Under the pieces are notes generated by a model. It ran no database searches. It was given only the letters and a program-made list of their open reading frames with translations, and had not been told where the DNA came from. From NCBI RefSeq assembly GCF_000526415.1, contig NZ_JAGA01000002.1:1542001-1606000 (forward strand): a stretch of 64,000 nt of DNA, given 5' to 3'. Shown in pieces: positions 39,453 to 49,062 of this stretch. Origin of the DNA: Kallotenue papyrolyticum (GTDB lineage Bacteria; Chloroflexota; Chloroflexia; Chloroflexales; Kallotenuaceae). Each line of letters starts with the position of its first letter. Positions within the stretch are counted from its first letter, which is position 1. Made by a program: the position numbers and the translations under genes.

Positions 39453-41258
39453 ATGCCGCGCCAGCGCATTCCTGTGATCCTGCTGTGCCTGATCTGCGCC
39501 ATCGGCGTCACAGCGCTCCAGGTTCGCCGTCAGACAGCGCTCCTGGCGATGGCCGAAGACGCGCCGCAGCGTTCTGCCTCGCTGTCGGAGCAGCATGTCG
39601 AAGCGCCACCACCGCCCGCGCCGGGGCCGCACGTGCCGCCGACGCCGGAAGCCTCGCCCACGCCCGCCGGGCCGCAGGTCGCGCCACCGCCGGCGGCCAG
39701 ACTGATCGATCATCAGCGCTTTTTCTACGAGCCCGGCGTGTACGTGCCGGAGCTGCAGGCGTGGCTCGACGCGCAGCCGGGACCGCTGAAACAGATGCGC
39801 GCCACGATCGGCGCGCGTGAGCACACCTTTGCCGAGGTGCTGAGCAGCCAGACCACGCTGTACAGTCTCAATCCCAAGGTCATCCTGGCGCTGATCGAGC
39901 TGCAGAGCGGGTTGATCAGCGCTGCGGCGCCCACCGAGGAGCGCGTCGCCTTTATGTTGGGCTATCGTGGCGAGAACCAGAGTCGCACCGGCTGGATGAG
40001 TCAGTTGCGCTGGGCGATCCGCGAACTGCACCGTGCGCAGCGGGATTTTCCCGCTGCTCCGGAGCTGATCTTTGCCGACGAGTCGCACGCGCCGCTGCCC
40101 GCGGATATGCGCCTGGCCGACTACGCCATCGCGCGTGTGCTGGCCGCTACCACCACGCCCGGCGAGTTGCCGGCCAAACTCGATGCGTTTGTGCGCACCT
40201 ACACGCGGCTGTTTGGCGATCCGCGCGCGCCGCTGGAGCATCTGCCACCGCCCGCTGCGCCGTTTCTGAGCTTTCCGGCGGAGTATATTCCCGCAACAAC
40301 CTCGTTCTTCGATCATGATGCGCCCTTTCTGACCCAGAACGGCACGACGCTGATCTACCGCGGCGATCGCAGCGCGCACTATAGCTACGATGGCCATGAC
40401 GGCTGGGATTTTGCTATGCTGCCGCCCGAACCGGTGCTGGCGGCCGCCGAGGGCGTGGTCGTCTTCGCCGGCAGCTCCGATGACGGTTGTGGCATCGCCC
40501 AGGCGGTGATCCTCGACCATGGCAACGGCTACCGCACCTTGTACTGGCACCTGACGCGTCCCACCGTGGAGCGCGGTCAGCGCGTTGCGCGCGGCGAGGT
40601 GATCGGCATTGTCGGCTCGACCGGCTGCTCAACCGGACCGCATCTTCACTTTCAAGTGCAGTACCTGGGCCGCGACGTGGATCCCGCCGGCTGGTGCGGC
40701 GCGCCCAAGGCCGATCTGTGGGCGACGCATCCCGCCGGCCAGCGCAGCGTCTGGCTCTGGCGCGATGTGCCCAACCCTTGTGCCCTGCCCGCCGAGGCGA
40801 TCGTGGTGCACGCCACCGATCCGGCCTTCAAACGGCTGGGCCACGGCTGGCAGGAGGCTGCGCCCGGCCTCAACGGCGCGGCCCTCGGCGTGCTCAGCGC
40901 GCCGCGCGACGCCCCCGAGCTGACGGTTGGCGTCTGGCGGCCCAAGCTGCCGGCAGCAGGCCGCTACCGCGTGTTGGCCTGGATCCCCTACATCCTCAAC
41001 GGGCGCAACGATGCCCGGGCCGCGCGCTACGTGATCGGCCATGCCGATGGCACGGGCGATACGCGCCAGGTAACGATCAGCCAGTGGAACATCGCCAGCG
41101 GCTGGGGCTGGGCCGACCTGGGCGAATATGACTTCGATCCGGCGCGTGTCCCCTTTGTCGGCCTGATCGCCGACGACCGGGAAGCGGGCAACAATGTGTG
41201 GTACGATGCAATGGTATGGTTGCCGGTCGCCGGTGCGACAGCGGCAGCGGCGCCGTGA
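39453..41258 (+). CDS. Secreted M23-family metallopeptidase with golvesin-like C-terminal domain
   Basis: The 601-residue protein has an N-terminal signal or anchor helix (residues 5-23), a Pro-rich linker and an all-helical region (about 75-265). The M23 (LytM) endopeptidase domain has zinc ligands H-x3-D in YDGHDGWDFAM (about 314-318) and the HLH motif in STGPHLHFQV (about 397-399). The C-terminal part (GVWRPKLPAAGRYRVLAWIPY ... WADLGEYDF) resembles the golvesin/Xly carbohydrate-binding domain. It likely cleaves peptidoglycan cross-links, with the C-terminal domain binding glycan. GGAAGGAAG precedes the ATG. The GAF-kinase gene starts 12 nt after its stop. Confidence 0.88.
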   Translation: MPRQRIPVILLCLICAIGVTALQVRRQTALLAMAEDAPQRSASLSEQHVEAPPPPAPGPHVPPTPEASPTPAGPQVAPPPAARLIDHQRFFYEPGVYVPELQAWLDAQPGPLKQMRATIGAREHTFAEVLSSQTTLYSLNPKVILALIELQSGLISAAAPTEERVAFMLGYRGENQSRTGWMSQLRWAIRELHRAQRDFPAAPELIFADESHAPLPADMRLADYAIARVLAATTTPGELPAKLDAFVRTYTRLFGDPRAPLEHLPPPAAPFLSFPAEYIPATTSFFDHDAPFLTQNGTTLIYRGDRSAHYSYDGHDGWDFAMLPPEPVLAAAEGVVVFAGSSDDGCGIAQAVILDHGNGYRTLYWHLTRPTVERGQRVARGEVIGIVGSTGCSTGPHLHFQVQYLGRDVDPAGWCGAPKADLWATHPAGQRSVWLWRDVPNPCALPAEAIVVHATDPAFKRLGHGWQEAAPGLNGAALGVLSAPRDAPELTVGVWRPKLPAAGRYRVLAWIPYILNGRNDARAARYVIGHADGTGDTRQVTISQWNIASGWGWADLGEYDFDPARVPFVGLIADDREAGNNVWYDAMVWLPVAGATAAAAP

Positions 41259-41270
41259 GCGGTGCGACCT

Positions 41271-43277
41271 ATGGACGCAATCGAGCAGCGGTGGAGCATG
41301 ATTGAGTCGCCAACCAAGCAGGATGTGTTGGCCCATCTGCGGGCCGAGCTGGCCGCGAGCAACTCGCAGGTGCTCGAGGTGATCGACGAGCTGTTGCGCG
41401 AGCCGGAGTCGCAGGCCTGGCGCGCGCGCTGTTTCTGCATCGGGTATAGCTGGCACGATGAGCAGCGCGATCCAGACGATCTGGCGCGGCTGGGTCTGGC
41501 GCTCGCGCCGCTGGTCGGCCACGATCCGGCGCAGTTCGTCAGCGAGCTGCTGTTGGGCTATGCCGCCTCGCGCGAGGACCGCCGCTCGCACGAATGGGAG
41601 CAGCGCCTGCTGCGGCGTGTGGCCGAACTCGATGGCCTGCACCGCATCATCAGCGCGGCCAACTCATCGCTCGACCTGGATACCTCGCTGCAGACCGTGG
41701 CCGAGACGGTTGCCAGCGTGATCGGTGCCGATGTCTGCTCGATCTACCTTTTTGATCGCGACATGGGCACGCTGACGCTGCGCGCGACGCATGGCCTTGA
41801 TCGCGGCGCGGTCGGCCATGTCACCCTGCGCCTGGGCGAGGGCGCCACCGGCTGGGCCGCCCAGGAAGGCCAGCCACTGGTGTTGGAGGATGCCTGGTCG
41901 GATGTGCGCTTCAAGGTTACGCCGCGGCTGGATGAGCGTCCCTACCGCTCGATGGTGGCCGTGCCGATCATCCTCTTTGCCAGCTCGCCCAACGATTTCG
42001 TGGGCGATCAGCTGCAGGGCGTGATCAGCGTGCAGACCACGCGCCAGCGCTCGTTCCGCGAAGAGGAAGTGCACTTCCTGGAGGTGGTGGCCGGCGAGCT
42101 GGCCTTTTCGATCGCCAATGCGCGGCGCTACCTAGAGACCGACGAGCGGTTGCGCCGCAAGGTGCGCGAGCTGAGCACGCTACAGCGCGTCTCGGCAGCC
42201 ATCGCTTCGACGCTTGACCTGGGCACCGTGCTGGGGCTAATCGCCGAGCAGGCGGTGGTGCTCTCGTCATCGGATCGCGCCGACATCTTCGAATACAACG
42301 AGGACACCAGCGCCATTGAGCTGATCGCCTCCTGGGGCGGACGCTGGGATGAGCGCCTGCGGCGCATGATCCTGCGTTCGATCGCCGATGGTCATCCCAT
42401 CGCCGTGGTCAGTGCCTACGATGATATGCGCTTTCCAGAGCTGGCCGCCTTCGCCTATGGCGAGGGCTTCCATTCGCTCTTCTGCCTGCCATTGCGCATC
42501 GGCGAGCGCATCATCGGCGCGATCGTGCTGTACACCCGCCAGCAACGCTTCTTCGACTATGAACAGGTGCAACTGCTGTCGAGCTTTGCCGACGAAGCCG
42601 CGATTGCCATCGAGAACGCGCGGCTGTTCCGTGAGGTGCAGCGCAACCTGCGCATCAAATCCACCTTGTTGCAGGAGATGCACCATCGCGTGCGCAACAA
42701 CCTGCAAACCATCTCGGCGCTGCTGACCATGCAGTTGCGCCGGCTCGATCCCGCGTCGCCGGGCGCGCATGCCCTGGCACAGTCGATCAGCCGCATTCAG
42801 GCGATTGCCGCCGTGCACAACCTGCTGTGCCGCGAGGATATCGGCGTCACGACCGTGCAGGATATCGCCCGGCAGGTGGTGGACAACGCCCTGGTCGGGC
42901 TGGTGGGCGAGACGCCGGTGCAGGTCCGGGTCGAGGGCGAGGCGCTGCCGATCACCTCGCGCGAGGCGACGATCATCGCCCTGGTGATCAACGAACTGAT
43001 CCACAACGCCCTGACGCATGGCGTCGAAACGCATGGCGGCGTGATCGTGATCGAAACACGCTACGCAGGGCTGGACGCGGTGCTGGAGGTACGCGACAAT
43101 GGTCCAACCCTGCCGCCGGCGCCACCCAAACCGAGCAGTGGCCTGGGCCTATCGATCATCGAAACGCTGGTCTCTGCCGACCTGGGCGGCGCGTTCAGCT
43201 TCCAGCGCGATGAGCACTGGTCGCGCGCGCAGGTGCGCTGGCCCTACGCGCCGCCGCACCCTGACGAGGAGCGGTGA
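41271..43277 (+). CDS. Tandem-GAF HWE/HisKA_2 sensor histidine kinase
   Basis: The 668-residue cytoplasmic kinase has a helical N-terminus (1-110), GAF1 (about 120-285; GADVCSIYLFDRD, TLRLGEGATGWAAQ), a linker helix, GAF2 (about 300-460), a HisKA_2 dimerisation helix with the phosphoacceptor His in EMHHRVRNNLQTISALL, and a HATPase with INELIHNALTHG and SSGLGLSIIETLV. There is no transmembrane segment, so the signal is intracellular, possibly a nucleotide or redox cue bound by GAF. The stop codon overlaps the TatD start (TGATG), which couples the two genes. Ribosome site before the ATG is weak; a GTG at 41262 is possible. Confidence 0.9.
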   Translation: MDAIEQRWSMIESPTKQDVLAHLRAELAASNSQVLEVIDELLREPESQAWRARCFCIGYSWHDEQRDPDDLARLGLALAPLVGHDPAQFVSELLLGYAASREDRRSHEWEQRLLRRVAELDGLHRIISAANSSLDLDTSLQTVAETVASVIGADVCSIYLFDRDMGTLTLRATHGLDRGAVGHVTLRLGEGATGWAAQEGQPLVLEDAWSDVRFKVTPRLDERPYRSMVAVPIILFASSPNDFVGDQLQGVISVQTTRQRSFREEEVHFLEVVAGELAFSIANARRYLETDERLRRKVRELSTLQRVSAAIASTLDLGTVLGLIAEQAVVLSSSDRADIFEYNEDTSAIELIASWGGRWDERLRRMILRSIADGHPIAVVSAYDDMRFPELAAFAYGEGFHSLFCLPLRIGERIIGAIVLYTRQQRFFDYEQVQLLSSFADEAAIAIENARLFREVQRNLRIKSTLLQEMHHRVRNNLQTISALLTMQLRRLDPASPGAHALAQSISRIQAIAAVHNLLCREDIGVTTVQDIARQVVDNALVGLVGETPVQVRVEGEALPITSREATIIALVINELIHNALTHGVETHGGVIVIETRYAGLDAVLEVRDNGPTLPPAPPKPSSGLGLSIIETLVSADLGGAFSFQRDEHWSRAQVRWPYAPPHPDEER

Positions 43278-44059
43278 TGGCAGAAGGGACACTGATCGAT
43301 ACCCACGCGCATGTACATCTCGACGCCTTCGACGCTGATCGCCCTGCGGTGCTGCAGCGCGCGCGCGCAGCGGGCGTGGCGCGCCTGATCAATGTCGGGT
43401 ATGATCTGCCCTCCAGCCGCGCCAGCATTGGGCTGGCCGAGGCCGAGCCGGACGTCTGGGCGACGGTGGGCATTCAACCCCACTATGCCGCTACGACCGG
43501 TGAGGATGATCTGGCGGCGATCGCGGCCTGGCTGGCGCATCCGCGGGTGGTGGCGCTCGGCGAGATCGGTTTGGATTACTACCACAACCGCGCGCCGCGC
43601 GAGGCGCAGGAGCGGCTCTTCCGAGCGCAGATCGCCATCGCGCGCGCGCACGGCATGCCGATCGTGATCCATACGCGCGAGGCCCAAGCTGATACGCTGC
43701 GCGTGCTGCGCGAGGAGGCGCAGGGCCTGACGATCATCATGCACGCTTTTAGCGGCGATTGGGCCTTTGCCGCTGCCTGTCTGGAGCTGGGCGCGTACCT
43801 GTCGTTTGCCGGCCCGGTGACCTTTGCCAAGGCGCAGGAGCTGCATGCGGTGGCGCGGTGCGTCCCGCGGGAGCGCATGCTGATCGAAACCGATAGTCCC
43901 TATCTGTCGCCGCATCCGTGGCGTGGGCGGCGCAACGAGCCGGCGCGTGTGCGGCTGGTGGCCGAGCGCCTGGCCGAGTTGCGAGGCGAACCCTTGACGA
44001 CGATCGCGCAGGCGGTGTGGCAGAATGCCTGCCGTGCTTTTCCCAAACTGCCCAACTGA
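43277..44059 (+). CDS. tatD: TatD-family metal-dependent deoxyribonuclease
   Basis: The 260-residue TIM-barrel hydrolase has the two N-terminal His ligands in DTHAHVHLDAFD. Further conserved elements are ALGEIGLDYYHN (Glu ligand), MPIVIHTREA, ILHAFSG-like IIMHAFSGDW and the Asp in LIETDSPYLSPHPWRGRRNEP. Family members are 3'-5' DNases or deacylases; the role is DNA repair or quality control. GAGGAG precedes the ATG inside the upstream kinase gene. Confidence 0.93.
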   Translation: MAEGTLIDTHAHVHLDAFDADRPAVLQRARAAGVARLINVGYDLPSSRASIGLAEAEPDVWATVGIQPHYAATTGEDDLAAIAAWLAHPRVVALGEIGLDYYHNRAPREAQERLFRAQIAIARAHGMPIVIHTREAQADTLRVLREEAQGLTIIMHAFSGDWAFAAACLELGAYLSFAGPVTFAKAQELHAVARCVPRERMLIETDSPYLSPHPWRGRRNEPARVRLVAERLAELRGEPLTTIAQAVWQNACRAFPKLPN

Positions 44060-44146
44060 TCAAACCGAAGACGCGCCGCCTGCGTAGCTCTTGCTAGCCG
44101 ACTATGTTCCACCGACGCGGGGTGGCCGGGGATTGGATCGCGACGT

Positions 44147-46606
44147 ATGGCTATTGCAACGCGGGGATATCGTGTACGGCGTGTGATCGGTCGCACCGAG
44201 CAGCTCGGTCCGTCGCTAATCACAGCGGTGTTGGGGGCCATCCTGCCGCTGATGACGGCGCAGAGCATTGTGGCCTCCAACTGGGCCAATGATACGCACG
44301 TGCTGCTGTGGGTCACGCTCGGCGGCGTGATCGTCGGCGCGGTGTTCGCGCTGACGCGTCCGCTGCCTGGCGGATTGGCGCATCTCCTGAGCGCGGCGTT
44401 GGCCGTGATCTGGACCGTGTCGCGCGTCGGCCAGTTGTTCGGGCCGGCGCTGCCGACCTGGCGTGACCAGGCGATTGAGCTGCTGATCCGCACGATCGTG
44501 CTGCTGCGCGTGCTGCGCAGTGGCAGCAGCGGCGAGGATGTGATCCTCTTCATCACCGTGCTGTCGCTGCTGGGCTGGCTGGCAGGCTATGTCACGCTGT
44601 GGTGGTTGTTGCGGCGCGGCTGGGCCTGGCGGCCCATTCTGCTCAATGCGGTCGTGCTCTTTGTCAACCTGACCTATGCCTCGCCCAAGCCGCCGGCGAT
44701 CCTGTTCTATGTCTTTATTGGCGCGGCGCTGCTCTTGCTGGTGCAGCAAAGCTTTCAACAGCGCACGCAACTGTGGCGCGCGGCGCTGATCGAGGTGCCC
44801 GATCTGCTGGGCTGGCGCGTGGTCGCCACGGGTGCGGTGGTGGTGCTGGCGCTGATCACTGTCACCGCGCTGTTCCCGACGCGCATCACCAATGTGCGTA
44901 TTGCACAGGTCTGGCAGCGCATTCGCGAACCCTGGCAGGCGGTTCAGGCGCGCTGGGATCGCGCCTTCTCGACGATCAACGCGCCCGCGGGGGTGGCCGG
45001 CGGCGGCTTCAACCCCACCGCCATCAATCTGGGCGGTCCGCGCACGTTGGGCGAGCAACTGGTTATGGAGGTGGCGGTCACTGCGGCCGATGGGCAGGTG
45101 TACTACGATTACTGGCGCGCTGCAGCCTACGATCGCTACACCAGCCAGCCGGGCCGCAACCAGTCGTCATGGGCGGATACGACCGGTCAGCTCGCCGCGG
45201 CGGCGTTGGGACTCACCAGCGCCGACCAGGCACGTACGCCGCTCGCCGCCGGTGTCGAAATGCCGCAGCTCGACACGCTGGAGCGTACCCTGGTAACGCA
45301 AACGGTGACGCTGCGCCAGAGCCTGGCGCAGGCCACGCTCTTCGCCGCAACGCAGCCGGTCTCGGTCAGCGTGCCGATCTTGGCGCGCCACACCTTCCTC
45401 AGCGTGGATGGCCGCGCAACCGCCAACTTTACCGATCTGTCGCAGATCGTGGCCCAGCGTGGCGGCTTGCGCAGCGGCCAGAGCTACACGGTCACCTCGC
45501 TGGTCAGTACCGCGGACAAGCGTAGCCTGCGCGCGGCACCGACCACCTATCCCGACTGGGCGGCGCGCTACCTGCAGTTGCCTGACGGCAGCCAACTTGA
45601 TCGGGTGCGCGCTCTGGCGCGTGACGTTGCTGGCGCGGCCACCAATCCCTACGACAAAGCCGAGGCGATCCAGAACTACCTGCGCACCTTGACCTACGAC
45701 GACCAGATCCCCTTCCCGCCGCCCGATCGCGATCCGATCGACTGGTTTTTGTTCGATCTGCGGCGCGGCTACTGCGACTACTTTGCCTCGGCAATGGTGC
45801 TGATGCTGCGCGCCGAGGGCGTGCCGGCGCGCCTGGTAGCCGGCTATGCCGGTGGCGTGTACAACCCCGAAAAGCGTGTGTATGAGGTGCGCCAGAACGT
45901 GGCGCACACCTGGGTCGAGGTCTATTTCCCCGGCTATGGCTGGCAGCGCTTCGAACCGACGCCGGCCACCTACACCACGCTACCGCAACGTCCTGAAGCC
46001 CCGCCGGGGGAGAGCGCGGCGAACGAGGAGGCCGATGTCAGTCTGGGCCTGCCGCCGGGAGCGCAGCGGCAGATCGATCTGCTCGAATTGGAGCAGCGTT
46101 TGCTCGAGCGCGAGGCCGGTGCGACCGATCCGGCCCAGATTCGCGCCCTGATCGAGCAGTACCAGGCCGAGCAGCGGCGTGCCACGCTGCGGCGTGGGCT
46201 GGCCATGAGCGTGGGCCTGCTGGCACTGGGCGGGTTGCTGGCCTGGTTCTGGTGGCGTCCGCGCGGCCTCAGTCCGGCAGCCGCGGCCTATAACCGGGTG
46301 GCGGGCCTGGCGCGCTTGGCCGGTCTGGGTCCCTCGCCCGCGGCCACGCCGCACGAGTTCACGCGCCAGTTGGCGGCGCGGCTGCCGGGGCAGCGTCAGC
46401 CGCTGCAAGAGCTGGCTGGCGCCTATACCCGCGAACGCTATGGTCGCCGGCGCGTGTCCGGGCGGCGTGCCATCCAACGCGCCTGGGAACAGGTGCGCTG
46501 GCCCCTGGTGCTGATCGTAGCGCGGCGCTGGCTGGGCCTGGAGCGCTGGCGCGCGCGCGACACCGCCCGCCGCAACGGACAGGTCGCCCGCCGCCGTAGG
46601 TGGTAG
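44147..46606 (+). CDS. Transglutaminase-like membrane protein with DUF4129 tail
   Basis: The 819-residue protein starts with about six transmembrane helices (residues 20-210) and a further helix near 225-245. A large extracytoplasmic region (about 250-690) contains a transglutaminase-like core with catalytic Cys in RRGYCDYFASAM (about 543), His in AHTWVEVYFPGYGW (about 586) and the acidic residue in RFEPTP. A last helix (about 686-702) leads to a cytoplasmic DUF4129-type tail (HEFTRQLAARLPG, YTRERYGRR). This matches the TgpA-like architecture, often found with MoxR ATPase and DUF58 genes, none of which are present here. The ribosome site is weak. Confidence 0.88.
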   Translation: MAIATRGYRVRRVIGRTEQLGPSLITAVLGAILPLMTAQSIVASNWANDTHVLLWVTLGGVIVGAVFALTRPLPGGLAHLLSAALAVIWTVSRVGQLFGPALPTWRDQAIELLIRTIVLLRVLRSGSSGEDVILFITVLSLLGWLAGYVTLWWLLRRGWAWRPILLNAVVLFVNLTYASPKPPAILFYVFIGAALLLLVQQSFQQRTQLWRAALIEVPDLLGWRVVATGAVVVLALITVTALFPTRITNVRIAQVWQRIREPWQAVQARWDRAFSTINAPAGVAGGGFNPTAINLGGPRTLGEQLVMEVAVTAADGQVYYDYWRAAAYDRYTSQPGRNQSSWADTTGQLAAAALGLTSADQARTPLAAGVEMPQLDTLERTLVTQTVTLRQSLAQATLFAATQPVSVSVPILARHTFLSVDGRATANFTDLSQIVAQRGGLRSGQSYTVTSLVSTADKRSLRAAPTTYPDWAARYLQLPDGSQLDRVRALARDVAGAATNPYDKAEAIQNYLRTLTYDDQIPFPPPDRDPIDWFLFDLRRGYCDYFASAMVLMLRAEGVPARLVAGYAGGVYNPEKRVYEVRQNVAHTWVEVYFPGYGWQRFEPTPATYTTLPQRPEAPPGESAANEEADVSLGLPPGAQRQIDLLELEQRLLEREAGATDPAQIRALIEQYQAEQRRATLRRGLAMSVGLLALGGLLAWFWWRPRGLSPAAAAYNRVAGLARLAGLGPSPAATPHEFTRQLAARLPGQRQPLQELAGAYTRERYGRRRVSGRRAIQRAWEQVRWPLVLIVARRWLGLERWRARDTARRNGQVARRRRW

Positions 46607-46656
46607 GGACACCGCCTGCGCAGGCAGAAGCGGTAGGCATGACGCATGCGTCGTCG

Positions 46657-47346
46657 TTACAGGCCCCGCACCACGGTTTCGTCGCGCACAGCGACCACGC
46701 CGGGCACGTCACTCACCACGCCGATGATGTTGTCGGTATCGTCCAGGTCATCGACCTCGCCGCGAATGATCACCGTGCCGTTGATCGTTGTGATCTGCAG
46801 CCGATCGGCCAGGTGTGAGGTGGCGGCATCATCGCGCAACCCGCGCCGTACCAGCGCGCTCATGTCGTCATCGTTCATGTGGGCGGTATCCAGGCCGCTT
46901 TCGGGATGGCTGGGATCGCGCGCGCTGATGTCCGTGCCGGACGCAACTTCGACCGTTTCGGGATGATCCCGATCGATGGTGGTCGGCGGATCGATGGGCG
47001 GGACGTAGGTATAGCCCTCCTCGATCGCTTCCATGACGTCATCGGTCTCACCCTCGCGCAGCTCACGCGCTTCGAGCAGATCGAAGCGCTCGGCGCTGCC
47101 CTCAACGCGCTCCTGGTTGACATCGACGTCGCCTTGGTACACGTCGGTCATGGTGATGCCTTCGAGCGTGTCGAGGTCTTCGGCGTCGATGTAGGCCTCT
47201 TGATCGGTATGCGTCCCGGCCAGTTGCTCCAGAAACTCGCTGCTCTCGCCCTGATCCTGGGGTGGTGTGGCGTAGGGCTGCGGCTCCTGCTCGGGCCGGT
47301 GTTGCGGCGGATGGCCCGCCGGTAGCGAACGATCCTGTTCGGTCAT
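46657..47346 (-). CDS. BON-domain protein with long acidic N-terminus
   Basis: The 229-residue soluble protein has a polar, acidic and mostly disordered first 160 residues (including DLDTLEGITMTDVYQGDVD). A C-terminal BON domain (about 160-228; SHLADRLQITTINGTVIIRGEVDDLDD, VSDVPGVVAVRDE) follows. BON domains bind phospholipids or partners and occur in osmotic and envelope stress proteins. No signal peptide is seen. GAGGAG precedes the ATG. It is last in a minus-strand run with a lipid kinase, GlsB/YeaQ and PRC-barrel genes. Confidence 0.85.
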   Translation of the reverse strand: MTEQDRSLPAGHPPQHRPEQEPQPYATPPQDQGESSEFLEQLAGTHTDQEAYIDAEDLDTLEGITMTDVYQGDVDVNQERVEGSAERFDLLEARELREGETDDVMEAIEEGYTYVPPIDPPTTIDRDHPETVEVASGTDISARDPSHPESGLDTAHMNDDDMSALVRRGLRDDAATSHLADRLQITTINGTVIIRGEVDDLDDTDNIIGVVSDVPGVVAVRDETVVRGL

Positions 47347-47377
47347 GCTTGGCTCCTCCCCGAGCGCCGCGCTGCCG

Positions 47378-48274
47378 TCAGTCGTCCGGCGGCGGCCCGA
47401 CGATCACCTGCAGGGCACGTGGCACGACCTCGAACGTCGCCGGCTGATTGCCGACCAGTTCGCCGTCGGCGTTGAACCACATACCGGGCTGCGACGCAAC
47501 CGCCACCCGGCGCGCGCGGCGCATGATCACCTGATCGCTATCGGTGTGCTGCCCAAGCAGGATCTGCGCCGCGACGATGACCAGCGCCGGCAGCGACGCC
47601 GCCGGGACAATCAGGACATCCAGCAGACCATCGTCGATTTCGGCCTGCGGCGCGACAGGGATGCCTCCACCGGCGTAGCGCGCGTTGGCCACAACCACGC
47701 TATAGACGCGCATGCGCTGGGGCGGCTGATCATCGAAGCTGATGGTGGCCTCGTAGGCGACCATCTCCGGCAGGGCTTCGGCGGCGGAGCGCAGGTAGGC
47801 GAGCGGCCCCCAGCTCTTTTTGATCTCGTCGGTGAGCTTTTCGTCCACCAGGCCGGTGAAACCCCCGGCGGAGACGTTGATGAAGTAGCGCGTGCGGTCG
47901 CTCTGAACGCGCACCACATCGACCGCCCGGCGCTGGTTGGCCCGCAGGATCGCACAGGCGGCCTCGAGCTCAGCCGGGATGTTGATCGTGCGTGCGAAAT
48001 CGTTGCCGGTGCCCAGCGGCAGCAGGCCCAGGCAGGCGCGGCCGAAGTCGTCGGCCAGCCCATTGACGACCTCGTTGAGCGTGCCATCGCCGCCCGCCGC
48101 CACGATCACCTCGGCGCCGGCGGCCAGCGCTTCACGCGCGAAGCGTTGTGCATCGCCGGGATGCGCCGTCTCACGGATCAGGGCCTCGGGCAGATGGCGC
48201 TGGAGGGTGGCGCGGATTGCCTCAATCTCATCCGCCGAGCCGGCGTTGGGATTGAGCACGATCTGGATGCGCAT
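47378..48274 (-). CDS. Diacylglycerol kinase/sphingosine kinase-like lipid kinase (YegS/DgkB type)
   Basis: The 298-residue cytoplasmic enzyme has the lipid-kinase catalytic nucleotide motif GGDGTLNEVVNGL (61-73), LLPLGTGNDFAR (about 84-95), INVSAGGFTGLV and the C-terminal DDGLLDVLIV acidic segment. It would phosphorylate diacylglycerol or a related lipid. The N-terminus IVLNPNAGS fits the family. Its ATG overlaps the stop of the GlsB-type gene (ATGA), so they are translationally coupled. Confidence 0.92.
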   Translation of the reverse strand: MRIQIVLNPNAGSADEIEAIRATLQRHLPEALIRETAHPGDAQRFAREALAAGAEVIVAAGGDGTLNEVVNGLADDFGRACLGLLPLGTGNDFARTINIPAELEAACAILRANQRRAVDVVRVQSDRTRYFINVSAGGFTGLVDEKLTDEIKKSWGPLAYLRSAAEALPEMVAYEATISFDDQPPQRMRVYSVVVANARYAGGGIPVAPQAEIDDGLLDVLIVPAASLPALVIVAAQILLGQHTDSDQVIMRRARRVAVASQPGMWFNADGELVGNQPATFEVVPRALQVIVGPPPDD

Positions 48275-48591
48275 CACAGCAAGCGTCGGCGTCGACGTCG
48301 GCCGGTGCCGCGGATCAGGCTGATCACCAGCAGCAATAGGATCGAGCCCAGGATCGACCAGACGATATCGAAGTTGAGCAGGCCTAGCGAGCTCTCCAAG
48401 CCCAAGCGTGAGACCGGCAGCACCGGTGGCAGGCCGATGCGTCCGGCCAGCCAGCTGCCCAGGTAGGCGCCGATCAGGCCCACGATGATCGATACTACGA
48501 AGCCGCCCGGACTGAAGCCCACGATCCATTCGGCGATCGCGCCGCAGATGCCGGCGATCACCAGCAGAATCAACAATTCGATCAGACCCAT
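48274..48591 (-). CDS. GlsB/YeaQ/YmgE family membrane protein
   Basis: The 105-residue protein has three hydrophobic helices: LIELLILLVIAGICGAIAEWIVG, then GGFVVSIIVGLIGAYLGSWLA, then a C-terminal helix ending in an Arg-rich tail. These are typical of the transglycosylase-associated/GlsB general-stress family, usually about 85 residues; here the last loop is longer. AAGGAGGAGCT is directly before the ATG. It is coupled to the lipid kinase gene. Confidence 0.85.
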   Translation of the reverse strand: MGLIELLILLVIAGICGAIAEWIVGFSPGGFVVSIIVGLIGAYLGSWLAGRIGLPPVLPVSRLGLESSLGLLNFDIVWSILGSILLLLVISLIRGTGRRRRRRLL

Positions 48592-48607
48592 AGCTCCTCC
48601 TTGCCGA

Positions 48608-49057
48608 CTAGCGGCGCTCGACGCGTGCGCGGTACTCGCCCGGCGCGACCTCATCCGTGTCCAGGCTGGGTGCGTACGGCGTGATACGCTGAGGCGGTTG
48701 GCCCAGATCGAACAACCGCGCCAGCAGCCAGGCCAGCGTCAGCACCGGTACCGGCTGTGTCAGTGGCACCAGCGCTTCCAGCGCGGCGACATTGCGCAGC
48801 GCCTGAAGCCGCAGGCGACTCAGCAGCGTCCAGGTGATCGGCGCGGCAAAGATATCCAGACCAGCATCCAGCAGATCCAGGCCGATCACCAGGCTCAGCG
48901 GCACGGCGCGCAGCGTCGTGAAGAAGTCGGCGTCAGGGGGGATCGGCAGGCGGCGGATGCGCCGATACACCAGCGCGATCAGCAGCGCGCCCAGAACGAC
49001 GCCGACGATCAGCAGCGCCAGCAGCAGGGTTGCGATGCGGGTGAGCGTCGTGTCCAT
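48608..49057 (-). CDS. Hypothetical membrane protein
   Basis: The 149-residue protein has one clear N-terminal helix (residues 8-31) followed by RRIRRLPIPPDADFF. Two weaker hydrophobic segments and an acidic, Arg-ending tail follow. It begins 5 nt after the stop of the PRC-barrel gene and has no separate ribosome site, so translational coupling is likely. Family not recognised; it belongs to the stress-type group by position. Confidence 0.65.
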   Translation of the reverse strand: MDTTLTRIATLLLALLIVGVVLGALLIALVYRRIRRLPIPPDADFFTTLRAVPLSLVIGLDLLDAGLDIFAAPITWTLLSRLRLQALRNVAALEALVPLTQPVPVLTLAWLLARLFDLGQPPQRITPYAPSLDTDEVAPGEYRARVERR

Positions 49058-49062
49058 GGCGA

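Noticed and set aside
39024-40550. Long antisense frame opposite the M23 peptidase gene
   Set aside because: Sense frame has catalytic motifs and signal sequence; the antisense product is low-complexity and lacks a ribosome site.
46607-46660. Short palindromes between the convergent transglutaminase and BON genes
   Set aside because: Stems are short (GCCTGCGCAGGC and GACGCATGCGTC) without T-runs; could aid termination, but support is weak.
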